The notes under the pieces were generated by a model. The model searched no databases. It had not been told where the DNA came from and saw only the letters and a list, made by a program, of their open reading frames with translations. A program made the translations under genes and the position numbers. Shown one piece after another: positions 43,001 to 53,223 of a stretch of 64,000 nucleotides of DNA. Location of the stretch: assembly GCA_905221605.1 (NCBI GenBank), contig CAJNDS010002108.1, positions 316,909 through 380,908 of the forward strand. Reading direction: 5' to 3'. Position 1 is the first letter of the stretch, and the number at the start of each line of letters is the position of its first letter. This stretch comes from Symbiodinium natans (Eukaryota > Sar > Dinophyceae > Suessiales > Symbiodiniaceae).

Positions 43001-46000
43001 GCACATGCGCATAAACCATGCAACCTTATGTAAACCCATAAACTCATGAACCCATACACCCCAAAACCTCTGACTCAGGGTGTGAAAATATTCAGGTCTT
43101 CGGGTGTGGCAGTGCGGATTTAGGGTTACGGCTTCCGGACATATACCTCTGGGTACGGATGTTGCTGTAAAGCTTAGGGTCCAGGGTATAGGTTCCGGTG
43201 TTCTGGTTTTGTCCTGGCTCTTGCGCAGAAGTCGTCCTGATGGGTTTAGGGTTTGGTGTTTTGTGGAGGTCTGTAGGGAATGAGGCTGCATGTGCCAAAG
43301 CAACCCAAAACGCTGAACCCGCTTAATCCCTCAGCCCTAAACACAAGGCCAAGAGGGAACCACAATTTCGAAGGGGGGGCGGCCCGCATGTTCTTCTGTC
43401 CTTTCGCAGATTAAGTTTTGGGGGCTGACAGTTCAGTTCAGCGATGTCTCTGAAGGTAGCAACTCCCAAACCCGAAGCCCTAAAACCCCAACCTTCGAAA
43501 ACCACCAAGCCTAAAACCTCCCCAAATCTCCGGCACGTTATTCTACCGTAGTAAGTGAGTTCGGGGCTGTTTAGGGGGCGTATCAACCTCATGAGGCCTC
43601 AAGCCCTTAACCCTTGTAGGGCCCCTCTTCGGAGTATGTGCGGCTGATTCTGCTCGGAGCCTCCATGCTGTGGGGCTGGCATGGGTTTAGGGTTTAGGGT
43701 TTAGGGTTTAGGGTTTAGGGTTTAGGGTTTAGGGTTTAGGGTTTAGGGTTTAGGGTTTAGGGTTTAGGGTTTAGGGTTTAGGGTTTAGGGTTTAGGGTTT
43801 AGGGTTTAGGGTTTAGGTTTAGGGTTTAGGGTTTAGGGTTTAGGGTTTAGGGTTTAGGGTTTAGGGTTTAGGGTTTAGGGTTTAGGGTTTAGGGTTTAGG
43901 GTTTAGGGTTTAGGGTTTAGGGTTTAGGGTTTAGGGTGAAGGTGAGCACATGTTCAGGCACTGACATTGATGATCCGACCTCGATGTTGCCTCGCGATCA
44001 CAACGACAAGCTTCCCAGACGTCAGGGACACGATGGGCTCTTTCAGTCCTCATCAAGCTCGCCTAAACCCTAAACCCTAAACCCTAAACCCTAAACCCTA
44101 AACCCTAAAGCTTAAACCCTAAACCCTAAACCCTAAACCCTAAACCCTAAACCCTAAACCCTAAACCCGCTTAGGCTGCCCGATGCCCCAACAAGCCTTA
44201 ACACCCCCATGAGGCTCTCCTCGGTGGTCTTCGGTGCCAGTGTCGGCTACGCCGCTGCGGCCGTCGGAGCAGCAGCACGCCAGGTCCAGCTCAATTCTAG
44301 GGCTTAGGCTTTGTCAGGGTTTAGGGATTCACAAAGTTTCATGATGTAGATCTGTCGCAAGGTTTTGGCTTTGGGCCTGGGTCGAGGCTTTTCTAGAGTC
44401 CATGGGTGTTGTTGTGAAGCATAGAATTGTAGAGTGCAAAGGCGCAGGGATCGGCGGCCTGAAGGTTGGGTTTTGGCGATCCAGAAGCGTGGAACAGAGT
44501 GCAGAGAGCCGCAACTTGGGGGGGTTCGAGGCCTTTCGAACCCCTAAACCCTAAACCCGAAACTCGTGGGCTTGGGAGGCTTCTGGCCCTTGCTAGAATC
44601 CTCACTCCGGAATCCCTACGCCCCTAAGCTTCTAAACTTCTAAACACCAGAGTCCTGTCCCCCTGAGCCTTCAGCCCTGACCCCTTGTGGTCTCGGGTGT
44701 AGGGTTTAGGGTTTAGGCTTAGGGTTTCGGGTTTAGCGTCTGAGGTCTAGTGTTTGGGATGCAGCGCTTCTTCCCAGGGCCGCGTGACGCGCTTTGCTGA
44801 AGATGCGCCTGCTGTGGCCAGGCGAAGCTTTGTTTGCTTTCTCGGGTTGCAAGGCATGTACGGATAATAAAGGGTAGGGTTTGGTTGTAGCCCGATACTC
44901 AAAAGCCCGATACTCAAAAGGAACTAGACAGTGCGAACTGAACTCCGGCAAGCATGCCATTGAAGTGCAGATGTAGCCATTACAGAATCCCCTGGTGGGG
45001 CTTCCCACTAAATATGAAGGTCTTTCTGTTTTTGTTGTCCTTGAAGGTCTTTGTTTTTGTGTCAGCGTTTCGGGCTGAAGGGGTCCAGCTGTAGGTTCAA
45101 ACCCTAAACCCTAAACGCCTGGCTTGCCAGAGTTGGTGTTCTTTGGTTCGGTGCCAGCGGGCTTTGTGCCAAGGCTTGTGCCTTTGCCTGAACCATGAAC
45201 TTCTAAACCTGAAAGGGAGTGGGGGGAAGGGGGAGGGAGAGTTGAGTTTGCCGCCAGGACTCCGGTCGCCTACCCGATCTTTACTTTCCGCTGGCTTGCC
45301 ATCCACGCCTTGGTGGTGACCTGGCCCCAAACCCCGAAACCAACCTCAAAACCACTGAAGAACATCTGCCCCAAAACCCAAAATCCAGAGTAGGATGGAC
45401 ACCTGTGTTTCCTGTTGCACTTAAGATATATGTAGTTCAGGGCTGAGGTTTGTTTGGATGTTGGCCTGCAAAGCCCCTCAAGACCCGGAAGGCCCCTCAA
45501 CACCCGGCAAGCACGAACCCAAAACCCCCAAAGCATCTTCAAGGCCCCTAAGCCCCTTGAATCATAATGTCTAGGCATATATTCATGGAATTTTATGTCA
45601 CTATGTGGAAATATCTATTTTGCAAATTCGCAGCACACAAACAGCAAGGGACTTCGAAGCCTCCAAAGTTGCTAAGGCCGTTTTCCACCCTACCTGAACA
45701 CCCTGTACATCAGAAACCCGTAAGAACGCCATAAACTCAAAAGCCTTTCAATCCCAAGCAAGCCCCGCCTTGACATCCGAAACCCAAAAGCGCTAAATCC
45801 CTATCAGTTCCCCGCGAAAGACCCTGAGCCCTCCAAGCCCGGCGAAGCATTCGTTGAAGCGATCTGCTTTACCTTGCTGAAGTCTTTCTGGTACATCCTC
45901 CAAAGCCCTTGACGCTCTTACACCCTGAAGCCCCCACAGACCCTACAGACCAAAAAGCTCCAAACAAACCCCAAGCAACCTCCAGACTGAAACCCCCAAA

Positions 46001-46415
46001 CCCCTAAAGACCCTAAACCCTAAGCCCTAAACCCCTGAAGACCCTGGACCCTAAACCCCTGGAGCTTTTTTGAGCCCTAAACCTGGCTGGTTCATAGTAG
46101 GGAATGAGGGAATGAGTACCCTACACAATCCCTTAGAGGGTATATATAAACCTTAAACCCTAAACCCTAAACCCTAAACCCTACACCCTAAACCCTAAAC
46201 CCTAAACCCGAAACCCTAAACCCTAAACCCTAAACCCTAAACCCTAAACATGCCGTTTTCAGATTCCCACCGTCTTCTTCCTCGGCGCGATCAGCTCCAT
46301 GCAGCACCGGGGCCGGCAAGTGGGACAAGAAAACTTACCCCAAACCCTGAACCCTAAACCCTGAACCCTAAACCCTAAACCCCGAACCAAAAATCTGAGG
46401 TTCATCCAGCGCTGA
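40057..46415 (+). CDS. nuclear psbF copy 1, cytochrome b559 beta subunit precursor
   Basis: PsbF supplies one of the two histidines that bind the haem of cytochrome b559 in photosystem II. Ten exons add up to 378 nt (125 codons plus stop): 40057-40065 (MMR), 40601-40630 (ALIFVASCSA), 41041-41088 (ALAFIPPAQQ...), 41183-41221 (APVSYSAQEQGSQ), 42909-42931, 44214-44283, 44778-44821 ([14 protein letters not shown]), 45258-45315, 46263-46303 and 46400-46415. The last three encode [19 protein letters not shown] then [18 protein letters not shown], nearly the whole mature PsbF; the haem-ligand His is in RWLAIH. The N-terminus reads as signal peptide (MMRALIFVASCSA-ALA) followed by a Phe-first transit peptide (FIPP), the usual dinoflagellate bipartite plastid presequence. 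Donors are GT or GC. Copy 1 alone has an intron between SSMQ and FIQR. Mini-exon boundaries rest on phase and comparison with copies 2 and 3. Confidence 0.9.
40138..40222. repeat. poly-C rich tract
   Basis: C runs with occasional T or G in the first psbF intron. One of many homopolymer G/C tracts in introns; others lie near 40840-40880, 48157-48185 and 52081-52130. Confidence 0.95.
41623..41905. repeat. (GAA)n/(GACGAA)n purine repeat
   Basis: About 280 bp of GAA triplets grading into GACGAA hexamers in psbF copy 1 intron 4. The Glu/Lys- or Ser/Leu/Phe-rich frames it creates are artefacts. Confidence 0.97.
43684..43937. repeat. (TTTAGGG)n array, long
   Basis: About 36 heptamers with one 6-mer slip, in the psbF copy 1 intron 42932-44213. 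An inverted CCCTAAA array follows 126 bp later. Confidence 0.98.
44064..44167. repeat. (CCCTAAA)n array
   Basis: Inverted partner of 43684-43937 in the same intron. It ends about 45 nt before the 70-nt psbF exon. Confidence 0.98.
46150..46250. repeat. (CCCTAAA)n array
   Basis: Ends 12 nt before the exon encoding IPTVFFLGA in psbF copy 1. Confidence 0.97.
46304..46399 (+). other. copy-1-specific 96-nt GC-AG intron in psbF
   Basis: Copies 2 and 3 read ATGCAGTTCATCCAGCGCTGA without a break. Copy 1 reads ATGCA, then 96 nt starting GCACCGGGG and ending AATCTGAG, then GTTCATCCAGCGCTGA. Removing these 96 nt restores exactly the same codons. The insert carries five to six CCCTAAA/CCCTGAA units. The G at the junction is shared, so the boundary could be shifted by one base. 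Confidence 0.85.
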
Positions 46416-47593
46416 GTGAAGGAGCGGCAGCTTGTGCGGGTGGCAGCGTAAGACACGACCATGCCCTCACACCATGCGCTCGCAACCCTGCCCAAGAGGA
46501 AGCACCCTAGTTCCCTAAACCCTAAACCCTAAACCCTAAACCCTAAACCCTAAACCCTAAACCCTAAACCCTAGTTACCCCAAACCCTAGTTACCCCAAA
46601 CCCGAATTCTTCAGCCTTCAGAGAAGCAAAGCACCCTGGAGCAACCCGAAACCTTGAAAACCGTAGGCCCTAAAGATTTCCTCGCTTCATATTATTTGTC
46701 ATGTCTTGAAATACATGTTCCATTGATGTCTCTGGCGTTCTTAGATGTGCAGTTCGCCTTTTGACCTGGTCATTTCAATGACATAGTTTGCTTTCATTTG
46801 ACTTCAACACTCGTCGTTTCATTGCCAGAATCACGACACTTGCTTCTCGTGCTTCAAGTTTCCTTTTTCTTTTCTAGATCGGCTAAATTCATAGCCAATG
46901 TTAGTTTTAAGGTATTTTGTGCTCTTTCGCCGCATGGAGCCTGTAGGCTTCTAAGGTTTAGAGGAATCAGGGTTTCGGGATTAGAACTATAGGGTTATGG
47001 CCCGTGTTCAGTCAAGAAAGCTGCCTGGCCCAAAGCCGCCGAACGGACTTGGGCGTGGAATTCTTGGTCGTTAGAGATCAAAGGAAGCCTTCTGCTTCGC
47101 GTGAAGCAGGTCAAGAAGGCTCCTGTCGTGCAGACGACGGCTTTTTGAAAACAGAAAAGAAGAGTTCGGGGCTTCGGTTGTAGATGTAGCCCGTACCAAG
47201 CCCAGTTTTTGACCCTAAGCTTTTAAACTCTGAATCCTGAATCCTGAACCCCACACCCCCTAGCCCGCAACCCTGTTGGGTAGGCTTTGGGTTCGGGTAA
47301 GGCCTTACAGCGCAAGGTAGAAAAGAGCCAACTCGTAGCGCTGAGGGTGTGAAAGTAGTACACAGACCTGCGCGTGCGTTTTGCAGGGGATTGGGTTCCT
47401 TTTTCATCTCCATAAGAGCGTTTGAAGGGCACCCTGTCTCTTCTTAGGTTCTTAAGGATTGTCAAACCGTAAACCCTAAACCCTAAACCCTAAACCCTTT
47501 AGTATGGGGGAACATCCCAACGTGCGCCCATCTGCAGCGTTTTTGGAAGCTCGAGATCGCCAAAGAAGCCCATCGCACCTCTCATCTTCGACA
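46416..47593. other. spacer between psbF copies 1 and 2
   Basis: Contains a CCCTAAA array at 46513-46572, two shorter ones at 47470-47500 and 47640-47668 (the last inside the first intron of copy 2), and a family A right-end relic (GGGGGAACATCCCA, about 47508-47521). No other coding signal seen. Confidence 0.6.
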
Positions 47594-48164
47594 ATGGCCA
47601 TGCGCGTGCTTCCGGCTGAATAGAATGCCTAGGTAGGCCCCTAAACCCTAAACCCTAAACCCTAAACCACTATGGACCCTGTGGCTATGCTACGAATCGT
47701 GTGGGGGTCCTTGTTCAAGCTGGTTGGGTACAAGTGCTAAACCCTTCAGCCCTAAGTCCTAGAGCCTTTCAGATCCTAAGCCCTTGAGGTTTAGGGTTTA
47801 GGGTTTAGGGTTTAGGGTAGATCCTAAGCCCTACCCCAAGTTCTCAAAACCTAAACCATTCGAACCCTGAGCGCAATGCCCAATGCCCACAGTCCGAAGG
47901 CCTCCGACCTCAGACATGGAGTTTCGGGTTTAGAGTTTCGGCCTGAGGCTTTAGGGTACCGGGAGCCTTACGTCCTTAGAACTCCCACGAAAGGGACCAG
48001 AAGGGCAGAGCCGGAAGTTCGAACGCCATACATCATTCAACCTCTCCTTCGGGTTTGGGGTGCTTCGAGTTGTCTAACAGCCAAAGTTTCAACCGACTGC
48101 GAAAATTGGGATGTTCCCCCTGATACTAACAGCTCCTCAATAGTGGATTTAGTCCCCCCACCCC

Positions 48165-48195
<31 letters not shown>

Positions 48196-51100
48196 AAAAA
48201 AAAAAAAAGCCCTATTCTGAACTGTTCGTAGGGGGGAACCCCTAAACCCTAAACCCTAACCCTAAACCCTAAACCCTAAACCCTAAACCCTAAACCCTAA
48301 ACCCTAAACCCTAAACCCTAAACCCTAAACCCTAAACCCTAAACCCTAAACCCTAAACCCTAAACCCTAAACCCTAAACCCTAAACCTAAACCTCTCCCC
48401 AATTTGCCTGAAAAGGTGCTGTCCTTCCTTGCCACTCTGGGTGCCGCACCGGGCCTCAGAGGGGATTCAGGGCCTAGGAAAAGACACCTTTAAGGGTTTA
48501 GGGTTTAGGGTTTAGGGTTTAGGGTTTAGGGCTACGAAACCCTAAACCCTGATTCGCCCTAAAGTTCCTTCCCTGTACGCCCTCTGAACGGAGCAGCCTG
48601 CTGTTGATTTTGAGCTGAGAACCTAGGGTTTCTTGTATCATAACCCTTAAACATGATAGACCCCCCCCCCTACCGTTCTAATAAAAAGAAGTGCACCCCA
48701 AAACACTCGACCCTAAACCCCAAACCCTGCTGAACCTAAAGCCCCGACCCCAAACCCTAAACCCTAAACCCTAAACCCTAAACCCTAAACCCTAAACCCT
48801 AAACCCTAAACCCTAAACCCTAAACCCTAAACCCTAAACCCTAAACCCTAAACCCTAAACCCTAAACCCTAAACCCGCCCTAAACCTTAAACCCTCTGAA
48901 AGGACCCCTCCTGCCCCCCCCCCCCAAGTATCATCCCAGGTGTCGGCCTTCGTGCCCCCTGCGCAGAGCAACGCCCGAGTGCAGGCAGCTGCTTGAGGGC
49001 GTCAGGGGTGGGGGTGGAGGATGTTTTAGGTTTAGGGCTTAGGGGTAAGGGATGTTTTAGGGTTAAGGGGTTGAGGATGTTTTTAGGTTTAGGGCTTTAG
49101 GGGTAAGGGATGTTGAGGGGTTGCGCTAGGGGTTGAGGGATTGTGAAGGTCCTAAAAGTGTAGGGTTTTAGGGCTTCTGAGGTCCTTAACTCTTCGGGTG
49201 ACGGCAAAAGTAACGAGACTCAGGATGCCCTGAACTCAGAAACCAATTTCCCACCGTTCAACTCCTGCCCTAAACCTAAAGCTTGCAAGCTCGCTGCCCT
49301 GCTTACATCCCCCCAGCCCAAGACAGGCTCTGAGTCCCACTTATTGGGCCAAGGGACCACGACGACCATTGCAACCCCCAAGAGGACCAACCCTAAACCC
49401 TGCCTTACCCCAAACCCCAAACCCCCAAACCCCCAAACCCCCAAACCCCCAAACCCCCAAACCCCCAAACCCCCAAACCCCCAAACCCCCAAACCCCCAA
49501 ACCCCCAAACCCCAAACCCCAAACTCTAAACCCCAAACCCCAAACCCTAAACCCTAAACCCTAAACCCTACCCATCTGCCCCGAAACCCGCAAGCCTCTT
49601 ACCTGGCAAGGCTCCTCACTCCGTGGCAGCGCAGGCTCCGGAGGCCACAACGGAGGCCGCCTTTTGGGTTGAGGGTTCGCGGGTTATCGGTTTTGGGCCT
49701 GTGGGAGATGTGATATATATATATATATATATATACATATATGTGTATAATCTGTATGATCAGGTGGGGCTGCCGGTAGCGCTCTGGCATTTTAGGGCTT
49801 TTCGAGGTTTAGGGTTTGGCGCGCCAGATGCATGACCATATACACAGTTCGGCTTGGGGTTTGAGGGTGTTGTGGTTTAAGGTTTGCTAGCTTCGGGGTT
49901 TGGTGTTTGGAGTGTCTGGTTTGAGTGCTAAAAGGTTTCTGGGTTTGAGGCTGGAAGGCTTTAGACCCCCTTGCAGAAGTACCCGAAGGGTTGTGGGCAC
50001 GGCAGAGGGGGGGGGTAGACAAGGCTTAGAAGCTTCAGACCCTAAAAGCCTAAAAACCTCAAGTTTAGGCTTCAGTGTTTAGGGAGGCCCGAAGGCCCCA
50101 CAACCTCCCAACACCGAAACCAGGGCTCAGCAGGTCAATGCTTTCGGTATCCAGGGGTGTGTCTAAAGCCTCGCGACAACAACCTGAAGCCGACACCTTT
50201 GTGGCCCCAAACCTTAAATTCTTCTAACTTTTGCGTGCCCTGAACACCCTCAGTACCCCCCCCCCCCCCCCCACACACAAGATTTACCAAAAGCCCCAAT
50301 CTGAGTTTTGGTAGTTTTTGTGCACCGTGCGCCATGCTGTCAACGCAGGCGACACCGCCGGGGGCCCGTGGTCAGATTGGGGGGCTGGGTGGGGAGAGGC
50401 CAACCTGGAACCGCATGATAACGTGTAGAATATTACTGTGTCTGAATCCTGGGATGTTCCCCCTGATGCCAACACCTCCTTAAATGGGCAGTTTCATAGG
50501 GGGTACAATCATCCCGATGAAGGAGCTGTGAGTAGAGGGGGGAACATCCCAATCTGAACCCCAGCATCCCCGAAATCCAGCAAGCTGTCGGCTTTGTGTC
50601 CGGTTCAACAGTCAGGGCCTGGAAGCTTAGACTTGGGAGCCCTTGCTTGCTTTCGGTCTTCAGGAATGTTGAGGTTTAGGGTTTAGGATTTAGGGTTTCG
50701 GGGTTAGAGTTGAGGGTTTAGGATCTCAGGGTCTCAAGCTCCCCAAGCCCTCGCATTCCGAGATTCTGCTCAAGGCCCTCTAAGCCGTATAGGCAGCCCT
50801 ACATCATGAACCCTAAGCCCTAAACTACTCGCACAATCCCCAGGTTCGCATCTCTTCTGGCCGGTGTCGGGGTCGGCTACGCAGCGGCCGCGGTGGGTGT
50901 TGTAGGGCGCAAGGCGGCCTCTCCTCCGTCTCTGTTTTTTGGGGCGGTTTAGGGTGCAGGGTTCAGTGCTTAAGTGTGTTCTTGTTGTTGTGGCGGGGTT
51001 TAGGGTTGAGTTCCTTGCGGTTTAGAGTTCCAGGACTTGGTGGTTGCCTCAACCGCAAGAGACCAAAATCCGACCTTGCTGGGGCTTCTCTACGTGTCGT

Positions 51101-53223
51101 GAAAGGAGTCTCAAAACCGAACCAAAGCCTGTAACCCTGAACCCCCTAGGACCCAGGGCAAGTTTTTGCGGGTTCTTGAGGTAGTTCCGAAGCCCGACAG
51201 ACTATGCAACTCGAGCTAGGGGGCAAGGTGTATTGAAACCTTGAGCCTGAAACCCTACACCCTGACTGAACCCTGACTTTTAGAATAAGGGCTCAAGGGC
51301 GAAAACCAACAGAATTTCGTGGGCCATCAGATGCCTTATGTTTACAAGGGCCCATTTTCTTCTTTCAAGACAGGCAAATCGCCCTCGTACTAACTGCCCC
51401 CCCAATTCTCTGATTAAATCTTCGTATCTTTGGGCCGCTTCATCGCAGACCATGTGTTTCGTCGCCAGCAGACCCTTGCCAACGCCCGAACCCTGAGCCG
51501 CTACATCCTAAAACCTCTTCGGGCCACGGAAAGAGCCGCTGGGCCAGGGCCGCACAGCCTGCGCCGCCGAGGGGGATGCGCCGGCCGTGGCTAGGATCCG
51601 TGATTTTGAGGGTTGTGGGGTGTAGGGGTTGAGGGGTTTAGGGGTTGGGCGGTTTAGGGTTGAGGGTTGGGAAGCACATGTTGTCGGGTGTCAGGTTGTG
51701 TAGGCATAGGTAGTACCAGGATGATCATCAGCAGGGTTCGTTCTCCGAACTCTATCAAAGCTTCCGTACCAAATTTGATAAGCCCGCAAACGCTGAAGCC
51801 AAACCATTTTTGTTTGAGTGCAACTTGCCCCATAACAAGCACCACCTGGACCTGCTAAAAGGTCGATGCAGAAAGCTGTGCAAAACGTGAAGGGAGGGAC
51901 TTGGCAAACTCAGCCCCGAGCCCCGTCATGTCTTTTGTTGTTTTGTTGAGAGCAAAGGCCTCGGGTAGGGTTTCCATCCTTTATTGGGTAGCCTGGAATC
52001 TTCGATTCTTGAGTTGCTTCTGGGGAACCCCCCCACCTCATACCTAGACCCTCTAATCCCTTCCCTATTATGAAACCCGCCGCCCCCCCCCCCCCCCCCC
52101 CCCCCCCCCCGCCCCCCCCCCCCCCACCCCCACCATAGAAACTTGAAATGTGTTTTCAATATGATTAGGGGGGTGTTTTTGTCCATATGCCATCTTTTGG
52201 GATAGGGTTTGGATTGGCTTGGTTTTTGAGGCCCTGAACCCCCGACCCCCCTGTTTCGGAATAGGGTTTAAATGGCGGGGTCGGTTTCGGCAGGATGTTC
52301 CAGATTAGGGGTGTGTTTCAATACAGGGGGAAGCGATGCAGCCCCACACCACGCCCTACAAAACACTGAGACCTAAATTACAAACCTGAAGAAGCAGGAC
52401 GCCAGTGGCCTACCCCATCTTCACCTTCCGCTGGCTTGCCATCCATGCCCTGGTGGTCCGCAGCTCAAGTGAGGTTGGAAGAGAGTTTAGGCCTGAAGTT
52501 GCGAAGACCCTGAACCCTAAACCCTAAACCCTAAACCCTAAACCCTAAACCCTAAACCCTAAACCCTAAACCCTAAACCCTAAACCCTAAACCCTAAACC
52601 CTAAACCCTAAACCCTAAACCCTAAACCCTAAACCCTGATCGGCCGACCTTGCTGGCTTCTTGCCTGTCCACCCCGGGCCCTATACACCCTGGATTTTTA
52701 TGCTGGCGGTCCCTGATCCTCGCAACCCTTCCCGACACGCTAAACAGTCTAAAACCCTAAACCCTAAACCCTAAACCCTAAACCCTAAACCCTAAACCCT
52801 AAACCCTAAACCCTAAACCCTAAACCCTAAACCCTAAACCCTAAACCCTAAACCCTAAACCCTAAACCCTAAGCCTTAGACCAATATTTCCCTTATATCT
52901 TCCCTTATTGGGAATTCCAGGGGATCTGAGTTAGGACCTTGTTCAAAGAGTGGGTTTGACCCACTTTGTGGTTGTAGGCAACTATCGGGTGTGTTTTTTG
53001 GGGGCTCCAGGTAAGTCTTCAACCCCCAAATCCCCCTCCTTGCCAGATACTCGACGGTGGAATTGTGCCACTGGAGGTTTCTTGTGAACTCTTTTGTTCG
53101 TCCCCGTGCCCCAAACCCTAAACGTGCCAAAAACCACCCCCCCACAAAGCAAGAACGCTCCTTGAGATTCCCACCGTCTTCTTCCTCGGTGCCATCAGCT
53201 CCATGCAGTTCATCCAGCGCTGA
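47594..53223 (+). CDS. nuclear psbF copy 2
   Basis: Same gene plan as copy 1. Exons: 47594-47605 (MAMR), 48416-48445 (VLSFLATLGA), 48940-48984 (VSAFVPPAQSNARVQ), 49611-49655 (APHSVAAQAPEATTE), an unlocated exon of 3n+2 nt (perhaps near 50349), 50844-50913 (FASLLAGVGVGYAAAAVG...), 51548-51594 (GRTACAAEGDAPAVA), 52398-52455 ([19 protein letters not shown]) and 53167-53223 ([18 protein letters not shown], stop). The mature segment is identical to copies 1 and 3, whereas the presequence is clearly different. Donors: GT after MAMR, then mostly GC, GA after the 47-nt exon (AG then GATCCG), GT after the haem exon. Signal-peptide cleavage is expected before the Phe of FVPP. Confidence 0.88.
48106..48239. 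mobile_element. MITE-like family A element with internal poly-C/poly-A
   Basis: Left end TGGGATGTTCCCCCTGATAC, then ACTAACAGCTCCT; right end AACTGTTCGTAGGGGGGAAC. The right terminus is replaced by CCCTAAA repeats starting at 48239. A C tract plus A tract (about 48157-48208) sits in the middle. Confidence 0.65.
48239..48396. repeat. (CCCTAAA)n array
   Basis: About 22 heptamers ending about 20 nt before the psbF copy 2 exon VLSFLATLGA (48416). Confidence 0.98.
48494..48532. repeat. (TTTAGGG)n short array
   Basis: Near the 5' end of psbF copy 2 intron 2; the inverted CCCTAAA array at 48747-48885 lies near its 3' end. Confidence 0.95.
48747..48885. repeat. (CCCTAAA)n array
   Basis: About 19 heptamers, roughly 55 nt before the FVPP exon of psbF copy 2. 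Confidence 0.98.
49409..49570. repeat. (CCCCCAAA)n to (CCCTAAA)n array
   Basis: An 8-bp variant unit (CCCCCAAA, about 13 copies) merges into CCCCAAA and then CCCTAAA. It ends about 40 nt before the psbF exon at 49611. Confidence 0.97.
50450..50551. mobile_element. MITE-like family A element (full)
   Basis: Starts TGGGATGTTCCCCCTGATGC and ends AGGGGGGAACATCCCA, perfect 13-bp inverted ends (GGGATGTTCCCCC). Inner arms: AACACCTCCTTAAATGGGCA against TGAAGGAGCTGTGAG. 102 bp, non-coding, in an intron of psbF copy 2. Confidence 0.85.
52065..52215. repeat. interspersed repeat family E, copy 2
   Basis: Second copy of the element at 3897-4060, with a C tract at the corresponding position. Lies in a psbF copy 2 intron. 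Confidence 0.55.
52510..52875. repeat. two (CCCTAAA)n arrays
   Basis: 52510-52638 and 52753-52875, separated by about 115 bp of unique sequence, in the last intron of psbF copy 2. Confidence 0.98.

Noticed and set aside
50349-50370. Equivalent of the 23/26-nt psbF exon in copy 2
   Set aside because: The candidate between AG and GT has the wrong length modulo three (22 nt); noted as unlocated instead.
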